64,000 bases of DNA from Porphyra umbilicalis (Eukaryota > Rhodophyta > Bangiophyceae > Bangiales > Bangiaceae), in NCBI GenBank assembly GCA_002049455.2, contig KV918918.1, positions 1-64,000 of the forward strand, in the 5' to 3' direction. Positions 11,331 to 23,682 of this stretch are shown here, piece after piece. The notes below the pieces were generated by a model. That model searched no databases. It saw only the letters and a program-made list of their open reading frames with translations, and was not told the DNA's origin. Position numbers and translations under genes: made by a program. Numbering within the stretch: position 1 is the stretch's first letter; each line of letters starts with the position of its first letter.

Positions 11331-14300
11331 ATGATGGAGGTGGTGGAGGTGAGCCGCGACGAGCGATACGCGCGGTACGCGGAGGAGCTCGGGCAGGGTG
11401 CCTACAAGACCGTCTACAAGGCGTTTGACACTAATGATGCGTTGGAGGTGGCGTGGAACAAGCTGCACGTGGACCGGCTACCGGCGGCGGAGGTGTCCAA
11501 GGTAGAAACGGAGGTGGCGCTTTTGCGCGCGGTGTCTCACCGCAACATCATCAACCTGTACGCGTTTTGGCGGGGACCCGAAACGGCCGGCCGGCCAGCG
11601 TCGATGGACTTCATCACGGAGCTGATGTCGTCAGGCACCCTTAAGCAGTATCTGAAACGCTCAAAGTCGATCAAGCTCCGCGTTATCCGCCGCTGGTGTG
11701 CCAACCTGCTCGACGCCATCGCCTACCTCCATGCGCGAAGTCCGCCCATAATGCACAGGGACCTCAAGTGTGACAACATCTTCATCAACGGGCACTTGGG
11801 CGAGGTATGTCGAGCGTGTAGTCGGGGCGCGAGAGTTGGTCGTGGGTCGGGGCGGATGAGAACTGGACGTGGGTGCTGGACGAGAGCTTATGGTGCGCGG
11901 GGGACGGGAATGGGGCGGGGGCGTGAGGCGAGAGTCGAGCTTGCTCGCGCACCGGGAGTCGTGTGGGGATTGCGCGTCCGATGGCGCTTGCAGCGCTCAT
12001 TGAGGTTTGTGCTCTGGCACCAGGGTCGCTCGTCCCACTCGCTTCGTGGCTGCTACTCCCATACACACGTGTTGTCTGATGCTGACCCTATCAGACGCTT
12101 CCTTCAGTACTCCTTTTGATGGCTGGCTCTTGCGTGACGCGCTATCGCAGGTGAAATTGGGCGACCTTGGCTTATCGCGGGTCAAGTCTCGGGTGAACGC
12201 GTCGTCCTGCATTGGTACGCCCGAGTTTATGGCGCCAGAGCTCTACGATGAGGATTACTCGGAGCTTGTGGACATCTACTCGTTTGGTATGTGCCTCCTT
12301 GAGATGATCACCCGCGAGTATCCCTATTCAGAGTGCAGCAACGCAGCGCAGATTTACCGCAAGGTGACCACCGGGGATCCGCCACGGGCTCTCACGTCTC
12401 TGATCGACTGCGATGTGAAGAGCGTCATTGCGTCGTGCTTGAGGCGGGAAGCCCAACGACCGTCGGCGGCGGAACTGCTCCAGCACCCTCTATTCCGCTG
12501 CTGGTCGTCGGACGACGGAACGCTGTCGAACCTGGCGCTCATTCGGGGTACACCTGAGTGTGCGGCAGCTCTGTCGGCGGCGCCGCCTGACGCTTTTTCT
12601 CCGGATGGCCATTTGGCTGCCTCGGTGATTGCGGCGGCGCCATTATCCCCTGAGGCTGCGTTGCCTCCACTGCCAGCCCCTGCGGCTGTCCCGCCGTCAA
12701 CGGCGTCGGAATCGCCGACCCCTTCGGGGGGCTCCCCGTCCCCAGCACCTGGGGCATCGCCAGAGAGGGCTCCTTCCTCGTCTCCTTTGGTTGTGGCGAC
12801 GGTGGTGCCACCCTTGATGACCAAGTCGTCGGTGGTGGCCAAGTCCTTGGTGGTGACCGCGCTACCCGACGAGGCCAGTGCGGCGCCATCGGTGTTGCCA
12901 GTGGCGGTCGTGGAAGCGGCAGGCTCCACGCGGGCACCATCTTCATTGACGGCATTTGCTGGTGTCGGGGCGTCCCCTTTTTCGGTCGCACTTCCCAACA
13001 CGGCCACGGGCGTGCCATCCCCGTCGGATGCGGTGGACACGATGCGGGTGACAGTCACAGACGGAGGCGTCGACGCGGCCGTGGCGTCGAATGTGTCGGG
13101 TGTTCGGGGCAGCCAGAAGCTGCAGATGGGTCTGCAAATGCCGGTGCGCGGGGAGATGAAGCAGATTGCGTTTACGTTTGACCCGGCCGAGGACTTGGCG
13201 CTGCAGGTGGCGTCCGAGATGGTGTCGGAGTTCCACTTGGATCCGAGCCAGACAGAGGCCCTCGCCGTGGACATCACCCGCCAAGTGGAAGCTGCGCGGG
13301 CAATGGGCCTCTCCTCCATGGTCTTTTCCCCGGCAGGGGTGCCGCTTGCGTCTGCCATGTCGCCGCCCACACAGGATGTGTCGGATATGGTGCGCGGCAG
13401 CACGGGTCGGGACTCTGCGAAGCCGATCGGCAGCTTGCTACCTGAACCTGCCAAGGGTCAGTCAACGGGCTCACCACCGCCGGTCCGTGTTTCTTCAGGG
13501 AGACGGCGAGGCGGGGCGGATCCGCCCAAGCCGACGGGGCACGCCGAGGAGCCGAAGCTGCGGACCAGCGGCTCGAGTGTGTCGAGCCATCGCACGGCGG
13601 CTGCGTCTGTCTCTCCCGTGGGCCAAAGGGTGGCGCTGCCGTCGCCTGGCCCCCCACCCTCGTCTCCGTTGACACAGGGCGGGATCGCGGTGCAGCGGAT
13701 GATCTCGTCGGACGCGGGCGTGGCCCGTCCGGCGGAGAAGGAGAATAGTGTTGCGACGCCACTTGTTGCCGTGGCACACTCCGAGCGCCTGACGCCAGTG
13801 GTTATTGCTTCCAAGCCACCTCCGCCACGTCCGACTAACTCGACGGTGACGACGCCCAAAGCCAATGGTACGTCAATCCTCTCCCCCGGGACAGGGTCTG
13901 TCCGCTCGACTGGGAATGGGCTTGCGCCTGTTCCAGCGGCGCTGGCGCTGCCTGTGTCCATCCCCGACGCCGAGGCGGCGGCTGCGGTCCGTCCGGCTGG
14001 GCGCGCGTCCCCGGCTCCCGGAGATGGTCGTGAGCGCACCGCGCTGAAGACGTCGGGCTCGTACAGACCTCCGCCCCCCGGCCGTCGCGTGTCTCCGTCG
14101 CCCGAACCACCGATCCCAGTGGTGATGATCGGCGCGGATCCGAATGTCAAGCGGAGCACGTCTCGCAAGGTCGTGCCGTCGAAGTCGCACGCGAAGCTGA
14201 AGGACGGTTCAGTTAAGGAGGCGAAGTCCAAGCCCCTGAGCCGCGGCAAGACTGCGCTCAACAAGGTACCTGACCGCGCGCGTCCGGGCGCTGCCTCGGA

Positions 14301-16710
14301 TAGTGGTCCCAAGGGTGCTGGGTCAACGGACGGACGGCACGCGTCTTCCAAGAGCACAGCGTCGGTGAAGAACCGTACCAAGACGCCCTTCACGGTCAGT
14401 GCACCGCAGCGGCAACGGGTGAGCGGCACTAGCACATCGTCGCAGCCTGCGGGTGTCGCCCAAAGCGCGTCTGGTACCTTGGCCGCTGACGACTCGCAGG
14501 ATGATGATGAGTTTGACGGCGCCCACTACGCCCTGTGTATGCAGCTGATGAACGCGTCGGCGGGAGGGGTCCGGGACCTTGTGCTCAACAAGCTCGAGAA
14601 GGGGGCGTCAGCTGATTTTGCTGACTACGACCGGCGCACTGCGCTGCACATTGCGTCGTCCAATGGTCACCCTGCGGTCGCGCAGCTGCTGATTGAATAT
14701 GGAGCCGACGTCAACGCCCGGGACCGGTGGGGGTCCACGCCCCTGGCGGACGCGATGAAGAACAACCACCCAGAAGTGTTGGCGCTGCTGGAGGAGCATG
14801 GCGGCGTAGACGAGAATGGAGAGTCCCCGATCATGCGTGTAGAGAGTCATAGCATCCAGCTCATGGCAATGTGTGCACGGGGCTCGCTGGCCAAGGCGAC
14901 CAACCACCTCGCAGCGGGCGCGCTGCCCAATCACGCGGACTACGACGGCCGGCGACCGTTGCACATTGCATGCAGCGAGGGCTACGATGAGATTGTCGAC
15001 CTGTTGCTCACGGCCGGCGCGTCCTGGGATGTGACCGACCGCTTTGGCAACACGCCGGCGCAAGACGCGCTCAACAACGAAAACTTTGATTGCCTCAAGG
15101 TGCTCCGGCGGCATGGCGCGCCGGTGCCTCCCTTCCCCGACGATGACGAGGACGAGGTGGACGCGACGAGTGAGAGTGGTCAAGGGTCGGAGTACGACGA
15201 TTCGCAAGTGGCCGTTTCTGACGACTCAGTGTCAGAGAATTCGCAGGAGAACCTCAATGAGGCCGTCTCTCGCGCCGCGCAACTTGTACGAGATGCTGCC
15301 ACGGGGAACGTTGAGGCCGTGCTGGCCTACGTGGCCGCCAGCCGATCCCGGGACGGCGCGGCGGCGGTGGGCGTGGATTTTGCCGACTACGAGGGCAACA
15401 CCGCGCTGCATCAGGCGTGTGCCAATGGGCATGTGCCGATCGTTGAGGCGCTCCTGGCGGCCGGCGCCGACCCGTCTGTCCGTGACCGGTGGGGACTCAC
15501 CCCCGCCGACCAAGCGCGCGCACGCCCGCTGCCCGTCACAGGTGCCATCCTCTCGCTCCTGTCTGAGGCAGGCGAGCAAGACTCGGCGGCAAGGCCACAA
15601 TCTCCTGCACACATGCCGGCGGCGGTCGAAGGGAGGCCGCCGGCCCAGGACTTGACTCGCACCTCCAATGGGTCAGACGCGGAGCTGCTGGCTGACGCGT
15701 CGCATGTGTCGTCTGCGAGTGCCTTGTTCAATTCTCTCCCGGAGCAGCGGACCGAGGCGTCAGCGAACCGTGCGGCCCGCAAAGCCGCTATGGGACTCAA
15801 TCGGTTCCCCACGCTACCCTCCTTTGTGCCGTCCTCGGCCGCTCCGGAGTCGGGCGCGCTCGACATCGGCGCCAGCCTCTGCAATGACGAAGATGGCTAT
15901 GTCGCGGTCGAGGAGGCGGCCACGGCCGCCTTTCTAGGCAGCCGCAACCCTTCCCGGCACGACCATGGCGACGGCCAGGCGCAGTCGTCGTCGCTCCCGC
16001 GCATGAACGTCAAGGCACTTGAGGAGGCGGCGCGCAAGGAGCTGGGCGGCATCTCGGGGCCAACGGGCGCGTCTCACCGAGCCGCCTCGGAGCGGGGCGT
16101 GGAAGTGTGCGCCGACCAGCTGTCGGTCCTTGCCGGTGAGGTGCAGAACCTCGGTTTTGGCCCCGACGGCGCAGCAACGGTCGTTGTCAATGCCGATATT
16201 GACGCGGCGCTGTCACGAACGCCCTCAGATGACCAATCGTCCCGCCACACCTCGACCGAGTCGGTGCTCGCGGAGCGGGCGGCGCTCGAGGCGGACTTTG
16301 AGCGCCAGCGCTTGGCGCTCCGCGCCCACCATGAGCGACAGCTGCAGCAGCTGGCTCGTACGTCGCTGGACGGGCGCGCCTCCTCGCGTGGCAGCCGTGG
16401 TAGCCGCACCTCTGGGGTGCCGCTATCGGCCGACGCGCCACCGCCAGTACCGGTAACTGTCGCCACCGCCACCGCGTTGCCACGCGGACGGCCGAGGCCG
16501 CCGGTGGCGCGCCTCAACCTGAGCAGCTCCCTTCGCGGCATCCGGCCGGGCGGGCGGGGCGACGTAGGGCCATCATCGGGCTTATCACCTGGGCTCACGT
16601 CGGTCGGCACACAGGGCAGTTACTCTGTGCAACCCGAAGGGCCGTGCCCGTCGCCACCCGAGCCGTCGCAGCGGTCGCCGTCCGCGTCGCCGTCGCCACG
16701 TCGCGCCTAG
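11331..16710 (+). CDS. WNK: WNK-family protein kinase with OSR1_C-like domain and ankyrin repeats
   Basis: Exons 11331-11804 and 12151-16710, intron 11805-12150 (GAG|GTATGT...TCGCAG|GTG, phase 0), 1677 aa. WNK kinases are osmotic and chloride-sensitive Ser/Thr kinases. The kinase domain is residues about 15-270. The glycine loop [12 protein letters not shown] carries Lys26, while subdomain II reads VAWNKL instead of VAVK, the 'with no lysine' signature. HRDLKCDN (Asp144), the Mg-binding motif as DLG (163-165) and GTPEFMAPE (180-188) follow. Near residue 491, [20 protein letters not shown] matches the OSR1_C/autoinhibitory fold of plant WNKs. Low-complexity Ser/Pro sequence leads to three ankyrin blocks (about 972-1045, 1087-1145, 1232-1302; [20 protein letters not shown] in the first). 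A short coiled coil lies near 1531-1560. The ankyrin tail is unusual for WNKs. The next gene is convergent. Confidence 0.9.
11805..12150 (+). other. intron of the WNK gene
   Basis: The donor GAG|GTATGT follows HLGE of the catalytic loop and the acceptor GCTATCGCAG precedes [10 protein letters not shown]. Removing 346 bases joins subdomains VIb and VII exactly as in other kinases. Read through, the intron introduces a stop and no kinase sequence. Confidence 0.9.
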
Positions 16711-16940
16711 GCGTGCGCGCACTCATCCTGCTTTCTCTTGTTCTGTTCTCCTGTTTTTTCCTTGTGGGCGTACGGGCCTCGTTCCCTCACCAGGGGGGAA
16801 CGCACCCGCTTAGTACACTCCAGGAACACACCAGGTCGCTGTAGACGTAGTAGACGATCGTTGCTTTGCACCACACAAAGGGGGGGGTTGATAGAGTGAT
16901 TTTTCCTCCCCGTGCCACGCCGCCCGCCCGCGGTCCCGCG

Positions 16941-18430
16941 TCACGCGCCCTCCCCTTCGGGCCGCCGCGCCGGCGGGTCAAACGGCCGCCACGTCACCTC
17001 CACCTCGTCCGTCCGATAGCGCTGCGTGCACGTGGCGGACGCGGCGTTCCACCCCGTATCCCCCGTCGCGAGCGGGTCGGGCTTGCCCGCCGCCTCCCCG
17101 TCGCTGTGGCCACCGCCGTCACCGCCACCGCCGCCGCCGCCGCCGCCGCCCCGCGCGCGCGTCGCGGCCACCCCCCGGCTCTGCCACTGCAGCAGCCCCG
17201 TCCACGCAATCATCGCCCCGTTATCAATGCAATACCGGTCGTCGGTGGCGAGGGCGGTGCCGCCGCGGGCCTCGACCATGAGGCGGAGCATCTCTTGCAG
17301 CCGCAAGTTGCACCCGACGCCGCCCACAACAAGCACCTGCCGCTGCCCCGTGTGCGCGAGGGCGCGCTCGGTAATCTCCACAAGCGCCGCAAAGACCGTC
17401 TCCTGCATGCTAAAACACAAGTCCCCGACCGTGTGCTCCCCGCCGTCCGCCACGAGGGCGCCGCCCGCCACGACCGCCTCGACGGCCGAGAGGAGCCCCG
17501 AAAAGGACACGTCCATCCCCTTGACCACGTACGGGAGGGGGAGGAAGCGGGGCACGCGCCCGCCCGCCGCCGCGCCGCGGGCGGCCACCTCAATGTTCCA
17601 CCCCGGCGCGGGGTCGTTGGACAGCCCGACCGCCCGCGCAAAGCGGTCGAGCGCATTCCCAACGGCCACGTCGATGGTCTCCCCAAAGATGCGGTACCGC
17701 CCCCCCGCGTACGCAATGACCTGCGTGTTGCCGCCCGACACGTAGAGGACGACCGGGTCGTCGGCGGCGGTGACGAGGCGCCCCATCTCCACGTGCGCGA
17801 CGCAGTGGTTGACGCGCGCGAGGGGGAGTGCCCACAGGGACGCGAGGACGCGCGCGACGGTGGCGCCCGCGCGGAGCGGCGCGCCCATGCCGGGGCCCGC
17901 CGTGTAGGCGAGGAGGCCGAGGTCGTGCCGCGTAATGCCCGCCGTGGCGAGCGCCTCGCGGATGAGGGGGACCGCCACCGCGCGGTGGTGGGCGGCGGTG
18001 GCGGCGGGGAGGAAGCCGTGGCCTTGGGGCGCCACGTACGTGCGGCGGACGTTGGCGAGGATGTCCCCTGCAGGTCAAGAGGCGGCGGCAGGGAGGCACA
18101 GAGAAATGAGGAAGCCAGCGGCCCAGGGAGCCACCCAGTGTCCGTGCGTCAGACGGCCGTCCAGCCGCCGAGGCGGCACGCTCCGCACGCCCCCGCACCG
18201 TCGTCCACCACCCACAGGCGCCCGGGGTGCGTCGAGGAAAAAAAAAAAACAGTCTCCAGCCGGCGCCACCCACGACTCTGCCATGCCGTCGCCCTCCCCC
18301 CCGCCCCCACGCACGCACCATTGTCCGCCACGATGCCGACGCCAATCTTGTTGGCGCTGCTCTCAATGCCCAGACACAGGAGGCGCGTGTGGGCGCGCTT
18401 GGGCGCGGGGGGGCTCGGCGACGACGCCAT
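16941..18430 (-). CDS. KAE1: KEOPS tRNA threonylcarbamoyl transferase subunit KAE1/OSGEP
   Basis: Exons 18430-18319 and 18067-16941, intron 18318-18068 (phase 1), 412 aa. KAE1 is the catalytic subunit of the cytosolic and nuclear KEOPS complex, which forms t6A37 in ANN-decoding tRNAs. Exon 1 gives [20 protein letters not shown]; exon 2 begins [20 protein letters not shown]. The metal-binding [10 protein letters not shown], the phosphate-loop [46 protein letters not shown] and the C-terminal [14 protein letters not shown] are all present. The TQR(Y/F)RTDEV ending is typical of the cytosolic KAE1 branch rather than of mitochondrial Qri7/OSGEPL1. A Gly-rich insert lies before that ending. The gene is tail-to-tail with the WNK gene and head-to-head with RF2. 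Confidence 0.92.
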
Positions 18431-18861
18431 GGCGCGCCGCCGCCGTTCCCCAGAGTGCGGCAGGGGGGAAGGCGGAATGGTCGCGGGGGGGGAAAGACGG
18501 GGTGCGGGGGGGGACAGGGGGGCGGAACGTGCCAGCGGGCGGCGGCCTCTGCCACGGCGGCGGCGGTCGTGGAGGTGGCCGCGCACGTGCGAGCGCCCGC
18601 ACTTCTGGCGGTGCGCGCACACCCCTCGTTTTCTCGAAATGTTTCTTGTTTTCGACGACGCCCTTTCCGCACGATCCGCCGCGGCTTGCGCCGTGGAGGC
18701 GAGCGGACCGCGTGATCCGCCACAGCCGATGCCGCGTCGTCGACGCGCCATCGTGGCCGGGCGTGCGTCCACCCCGCCACCCCGCGCACCGAGCTGCCGC
18801 CCCCCGTCCCGTGCCGCCGTCGATGCTGCGCTTTCCACCTTGCTCCCTGTGGACGGGCGGC
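18431..18861. promoter_or_regulatory. shared divergent promoter region, KAE1 / release factor 2
   Basis: The start codons of KAE1 (minus) and RF2 (plus, preferred start) lie about 430 bases apart, so both promoters must be here. The segment 18625-18660 (TTTTCTCGAAATGTTTCTTGT) is notably T-rich against the GC-rich background. No clear TATA box is seen. Confidence 0.4.
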
Positions 18862-19136
18862 ATGGCGCCGTCGCCGGCCCGTTCTTGTGCCTTTTTGGCG
18901 CCCTTCCCGATTCCCCCTGCGCCCTGCAGAGGGGGCCCCTCGCCCCGCCGTCGGGGGCGCGTCGCCCTGCGGCCGGCCGCCGCCGCCTGCCGCCGGCCCC
19001 GACCAGCCGCCGTCGCCGGCCGCGACGCGCGCCCCGCTGGGTGCCCCCCCCCCCAAGCGAATCCTCAAAGCCCACCCACGTCACCCCCGCTGCCGCAGCC
19101 GAGACGCCTGGTGACGGCGGCGGCAGCGGCGGCGGC

Positions 19137-19179
<43 letters not shown>

Positions 19180-20810
19180 CCCTCAACGCCCTCCGCCGGC
19201 GCATTGCGGAGCTGACCCCCCCCGTGGCCGCCAACACCGCCGCCGCCGACGTGCCCGCCCGCGCCGCCGCGGCGGCCGACGTGGAAGCGGCGTCGGCCGC
19301 GTCGGCCTTTTGGGACGACCCCGCGGCCGCGTCGGCGGCGCTCCAAGCGCTCGCCGCCGACAAGGCCGCCGTCGCGCGCGTGACCGCCTGGACCGCCGCC
19401 CTCGACGACGCGGCGGCGGTCGTCGAGTTGCTGGCCGACGACGCGCCCGCCGCCGACGGCGGCGGCGGCGGCGGGGCAGACGCTGCCGTCGACGCGGAGG
19501 AGCGGGGCGAGTGGCTCGCCGAGGCGGCGGCGCGCCTCGACGGCGTCGCGGCGGACATGGCGTCGTGGGAGACGGCGCAGCTGCTGCGGGGGCCCCACGA
19601 CGGCCTCGGCGCCGTCGTGACGGTGACGGCGGGGGTGGGGGGGACAGACGCTGCCGACTGGGCGGCGATGCTCGTCCGCATGTACACGCGGTGGGCCGAC
19701 GCGCGTGGCTGCCCGGTGCGCCTCGTCGAATGGGCCGACGGGGACGAGGCGGGGTGCAAGAGCGCGACGCTCGAAATTGGCGTCGCGCCCGCGGGCGGCG
19801 GCGGCGGCGGCGGCGGGGGGGGGGATGGCGCCGACGGCGACGGTGGGGGGGGGGGGGGCGGGGGCGCCACCGCCGTCGGCGGCGACGCGGTGTATGGCTA
19901 CCTCGCGGTGGAGCGGGGCACCCACCGCCTCGTGCGCATTAGCCCGTTTAACGCGCAGGGGAAGCGGCAAACGTCGTTTGCGGGCGTCGACGTGATGCCA
20001 CTCCTCGACGAGGCGGGCGCGGGGGAGGTGGCCGTGCCCGACGAGGACGTGGAGATGACGACGATGCGCGCGGGGGGGGCGGGCGGCCAAAATGTCAACA
20101 AGGTCGAAACCGCCGTGCGCCTCGTCCACAAGCCGACGGGCATTGCGGTGCGGGCGGCCAAGGAGCGGACGCAGCGGGGGAACAAGGTACGTGGGGGGGG
20201 TTCCACGTCGAGCGGGTGGTATCCTGCGGGCGGCGGGCGTGGCGGTCGGCGTCGGCGGCCCCGAGGGGGGGTCGGCGCCCGCCGCTGGCGACGGGGGCGG
20301 GCGGCGCCAGCGGCGGTCGATGCGGCAGGCGCGTGGACCCGCGCCTGGGCGCACAGGCCGCCCGCCACAGGTCGGCCGCCCGTGGACGTCTGCGCCCGAC
20401 GCCCGTCCGCCGCAACGACCAAAAACTAACCGCCGTTGCGTTGGCCCGCGCCCGCCATCCCCTGCCCCTGTCCTCCCCCGTGCTCCCCCTGGCCACATCT
20501 CTCGTGGTGCCCACCGCCTCCCCCCCCCCCCCCCCCCCCCCCGCAGGCGCTCGCCATGCGCATCCTCAAAGCCAAACTCCTCGTCATTGCCACCGAGCAG
20601 CGCGTCGCAGAGCTCGCCGCCATCCGCGGCGACGCGGTCGACGCGGCGTGGGGCACCCAAATCCGAAACTACGTGCTCGCCCCGTACAAGCTCGTCAAGG
20701 ACACGCGCACGGGCGCCGAGTCGGCGGACGTGGAGCGCGTGTTGGGGGGGGGGATCGACGCCTTTATTTACGCGGCGCTGCGCCACCGGGAGCGGGAGGG
20801 GGCGCTCTGA
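18862..20810 (+). CDS. prfB: organellar (plastid-type) peptide chain release factor 2
   Basis: Exons 18862-20186 and 20547-20810; intron AACAAG|GTACGT...CCGCAG|GCG, phase 0. RF2 ends translation at UGA and UAA in bacteria and plastids. The protein shows helical domain 1, the stop-codon-reading SPF tripeptide in [18 protein letters not shown] (about 19937-19985), the GGQ peptidyl-hydrolysis motif in [12 protein letters not shown] (about 20067-20103), and the C-terminal [18 protein letters not shown]. The start is uncertain. In the main frame an ATG occurs at 18639, but its N-terminus is Pro/Arg noise. In the next frame the ATG at 18862 gives [20 protein letters not shown], which looks like a transit peptide, and joins the main frame at the C run at 19041-19055. 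I prefer that model. Gly-rich runs interrupt the conserved domain. Confidence 0.85.
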
Positions 20811-21100
20811 GGGGGGGGGGGGGGGCGCGTGACGGCGTTGGCGTGGCACCCGCGGTGTCGGCAAGGGTGGGGGGGGGGGGGGGGGGGGGGAGGGCCCCTC
20901 GATGCGGAGGCGGCGCAGGCGCGAGGAGCAGAGGGGCGCCGCCCGCCCGCGCCGCCCGCCCGCCGGCACGGAAACCCGAGCTGGCCCCCCCACACACCCC
21001 CTGTTGGTCTGGCCGCGCGCGGCGCACGACGCGCGGGCGTCTGTCCCCCCCCCCCCCCCCCCCCCAACCTAGCCGCCCCCAAACCCCCCCCCCCCCCCCC

Positions 21101-22967
21101 AAACGGCGCGTCGACGGCCTCAATCATGGCGTCGGAGCAGGCGACGCACCCCCCCCCCCCCCCCCTCCCCCCCCGGGGGGCAGCGTGGCCGCACGGGTAC
21201 CCCCCCCCCCCCCACGCGCGCGCGCCACGCGGCGAGCGCCTCCAAGTCGGCGCGCATCCGCTCGGCGGCGGCGAGCGACGCGGCGGCCGCCGCCGACGCG
21301 GCCGCCGCGGCGCGGCGGTGGTCGGCCAACTCGGCCAGCGCCGCCGCCCGCAGGCGCGCGTCGAGCACCGTAAACGGGGGCAGCAGCGGCAACACGTCGT
21401 CGACGCGGAGGACGCCGCCCGAGCGGCCCGCCACGGCCACGGGGTCGGCGGAGCGGCGGGCGAGGGCGGCCCACAGGGCGGCGCCGCGGCGCGTCGCGCT
21501 GCCGCCGCCGCCGCCCCCATACACCCCCCCGTCGGCGGTGCCGCCGCCGCCGCCGTCGGCCCCCGACGGGCCGCCGCCGCCTCCGGCAGCCGCCACGGCC
21601 GCCGCGTGCTCCTCTGCGAGCCGCTCGTCGACCGACAGGGCGGCGGTGACGGCATCGTCGTGGAGCCCCAGGTACCCATACAGGTACACGGAGAGGCGCG
21701 TGAAGCCGGCCGTGTTGGCCGTCGCCAGCGCCGCCGCCGCGACGCGCGCGGAGCGGGGTGGCGGCGGCGCCGCGGCGGCAGCGGGGGACTGGCGGCTGCC
21801 GCCGCCGCCGCCGCGCCCGGCGGGCCGTCGAGCGCCGGCAGGGCGCGCCGCAGCACCGCCGTCGCCGCCGCCTCGTCGCCCGCCTCGGCGTAGAGGGTGA
21901 CGAGGAGGCGGGTGACAAACTCCCGCGCCGCCGCGTCGAGGGTGGCCGGGTCGGCACGCCGCCGGCGCGGCGCCGCCGCGCCGCCGCTGCCGACGCTGAC
22001 GCTGCCGCGCGAGCGTCGGGGCCCACGGGGGAGGGGGAGGATGCCCCCCGGCGGCGGCGGCGGCAGCAGCCGCCGCCCCGCGCCCCGCACCCCCCGCGCC
22101 AGCCCGCCCGCGGGGGACCACCCCCGCACCGCCGCCGAGGCGAGGACCTCCACCTCCTCCTCCTCCTCCTCCTCCACCTCCTCCTCCTCCTCGTCAGGCG
22201 CCTCGGCGTCGGCCGACGTGCCGTCGCTGCACCCGCCCCACGGGCTGTGGCCGCCGCCGACGCTGCCGCCATACGGCGACGCGGCGGGCGTCGACGGGGC
22301 GGGGCCCCCCCACGCACCGGCGGCACCCGCCGGTGGCACCCCCGCCGCCTCTGGCGGCGGTCCCAGCGGCGGCGGGGGCGGCACGACCAGCTCCTCCCCC
22401 AACCCCGTGACCGCCGCGTACGCGTCGGCGCGCACGGCCGCGGTGGGGTGGCACCGCGCGACGCGCGCGAGCGCCGTCATGACCCGCCGCGCGGCGGCGG
22501 CGGGGGACCACCCCCGCCCCTCCCGCGCGGCGGCGGCGGCGGCGGGCGCGGCGGCGGCGCGCCAGCGGGCGGCCAAGCCGCCCGGCGACGCAACGGCGAG
22601 GGCGGGCGCGAGGCGCGCGAGCGTCCCCACGTCGGCGCCGTCGAGCGCCGAGACGGGCGGCAAGACGCCCCGGCGGGCGCCGACGCGCGCGACCGCGTCG
22701 GCGGCGGCGGCTGCTTCCGCGGCCGCGTCGGCGGCGGCGACGCGGCCGCCGCCGCCGCCGCCGCCGCCGCCGTCGCGGTGCCGGGCCGCCTTGATGCCCG
22801 CCACCGCAACGGTCGCCGCCACCCCCGCGGCCGCGTCAAAGTGGGCGTGCCCGGCAAGGATGGTGGTGACGGTCGGCGCGTGCATTTCCGCCGCGTGGTC
22901 AACCGCAAAGTTGGCGAGCACCGCCGCGGGGGGGGGGGGGTGCCGCGGCGGTGGCCACCCCGCCGCC

Positions 22968-22999
<32 letters not shown>

Positions 23000-23014
23000 G
23001 CCGCCGCCACCGCC

Positions 23015-23045
<31 letters not shown>

Positions 23046-23682
23046 ACGCCACTGTCGTCGGGGCCGCCACCCCCCTTGGCGGCGGCGGCCCAGGCGCCAC
23101 CGACGGCGCCCATCCGCTGCGCGTACAACTCGACAATGAGGGCGGTGAGCGCCGACCGCACCGCCGCCGGCGCGTCGTCGAGCGTGTCGAGGCGGCGGCA
23201 CAAAAAATCCGCTGCGAGCGCACACTCCTCTGGCGGCGGCACCCCGTCGGCCGCCGCTGCCGCCGCCGCCGCTGCTGCCGCCGCCGCCGCCGCCGCCACG
23301 GCCGTGTCGTCGTCGGCGGCGGCGCCCCCCCCCCCCCCCCCCCGCCCCTGCAATGCCACTCGACGCGAGCCGCACGCCGACGGGCGGCGGCGGCACCTCT
23401 GCATACACCCCGGCGGGGGGCCCCGGGAGGAGCGCGAGGAGCACCGGCGGCGTGCGCACCGACGGCATTTTGGCCCAGAGGGCGACGGCGGCGGCCGCGT
23501 CGCCGGCGGCAATGGCGGCGGCGGCTTGGGTGGAGAGCAGGTCCTCCCGCGTGATGGGGGTGAGGGAGATGGGGGGGGGGGGGGGGGGGGGGTGCCCGGG
23601 GGGGGGGGGTGGGGGGGGGGGACCCCCGCGCCGCCCCGAGGGAGGAGGGGGGGGGGGACGCCGACACGGTCGAGGCGCTCAT
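21101..23682 (-). CDS. VPS18: VPS18/Pep3-like HOPS-CORVET solenoid protein, propeller and full RING not found, frame-broken
   Basis: VPS18 is a core subunit of the HOPS and CORVET tethers for endosome and vacuole fusion. Visible in order on the minus strand: ITREDLLSTQAAAAIAAGDA (about 23550), DFLCRRLDTLDDAPAAVRSA then LIVELYAQRM (about 23200-23115), the middle solenoid, FVTRLLVTLYAEAGDEAAA (about 21915), FTRLSVYLYGYLGLHDDAV (about 21700-21650), and VLRVDDVLPLLPPFTVLDAR with the coiled helix ERMRADLEALAAW (about 21415-21235). The last two blocks are the clearest family signature. An acidic Glu run lies near 22150-22200. A first CxxC of a possible RING (CVACSDAMIEAV) is near 21115-21150, but no Cys/His partner set follows. 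The frame changes at least four times, twice at long homopolymers. The start MSASTVSAS at 23682 leaves no room for the usual N-terminal propeller before the divergent SelO gene. Confidence 0.65.
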
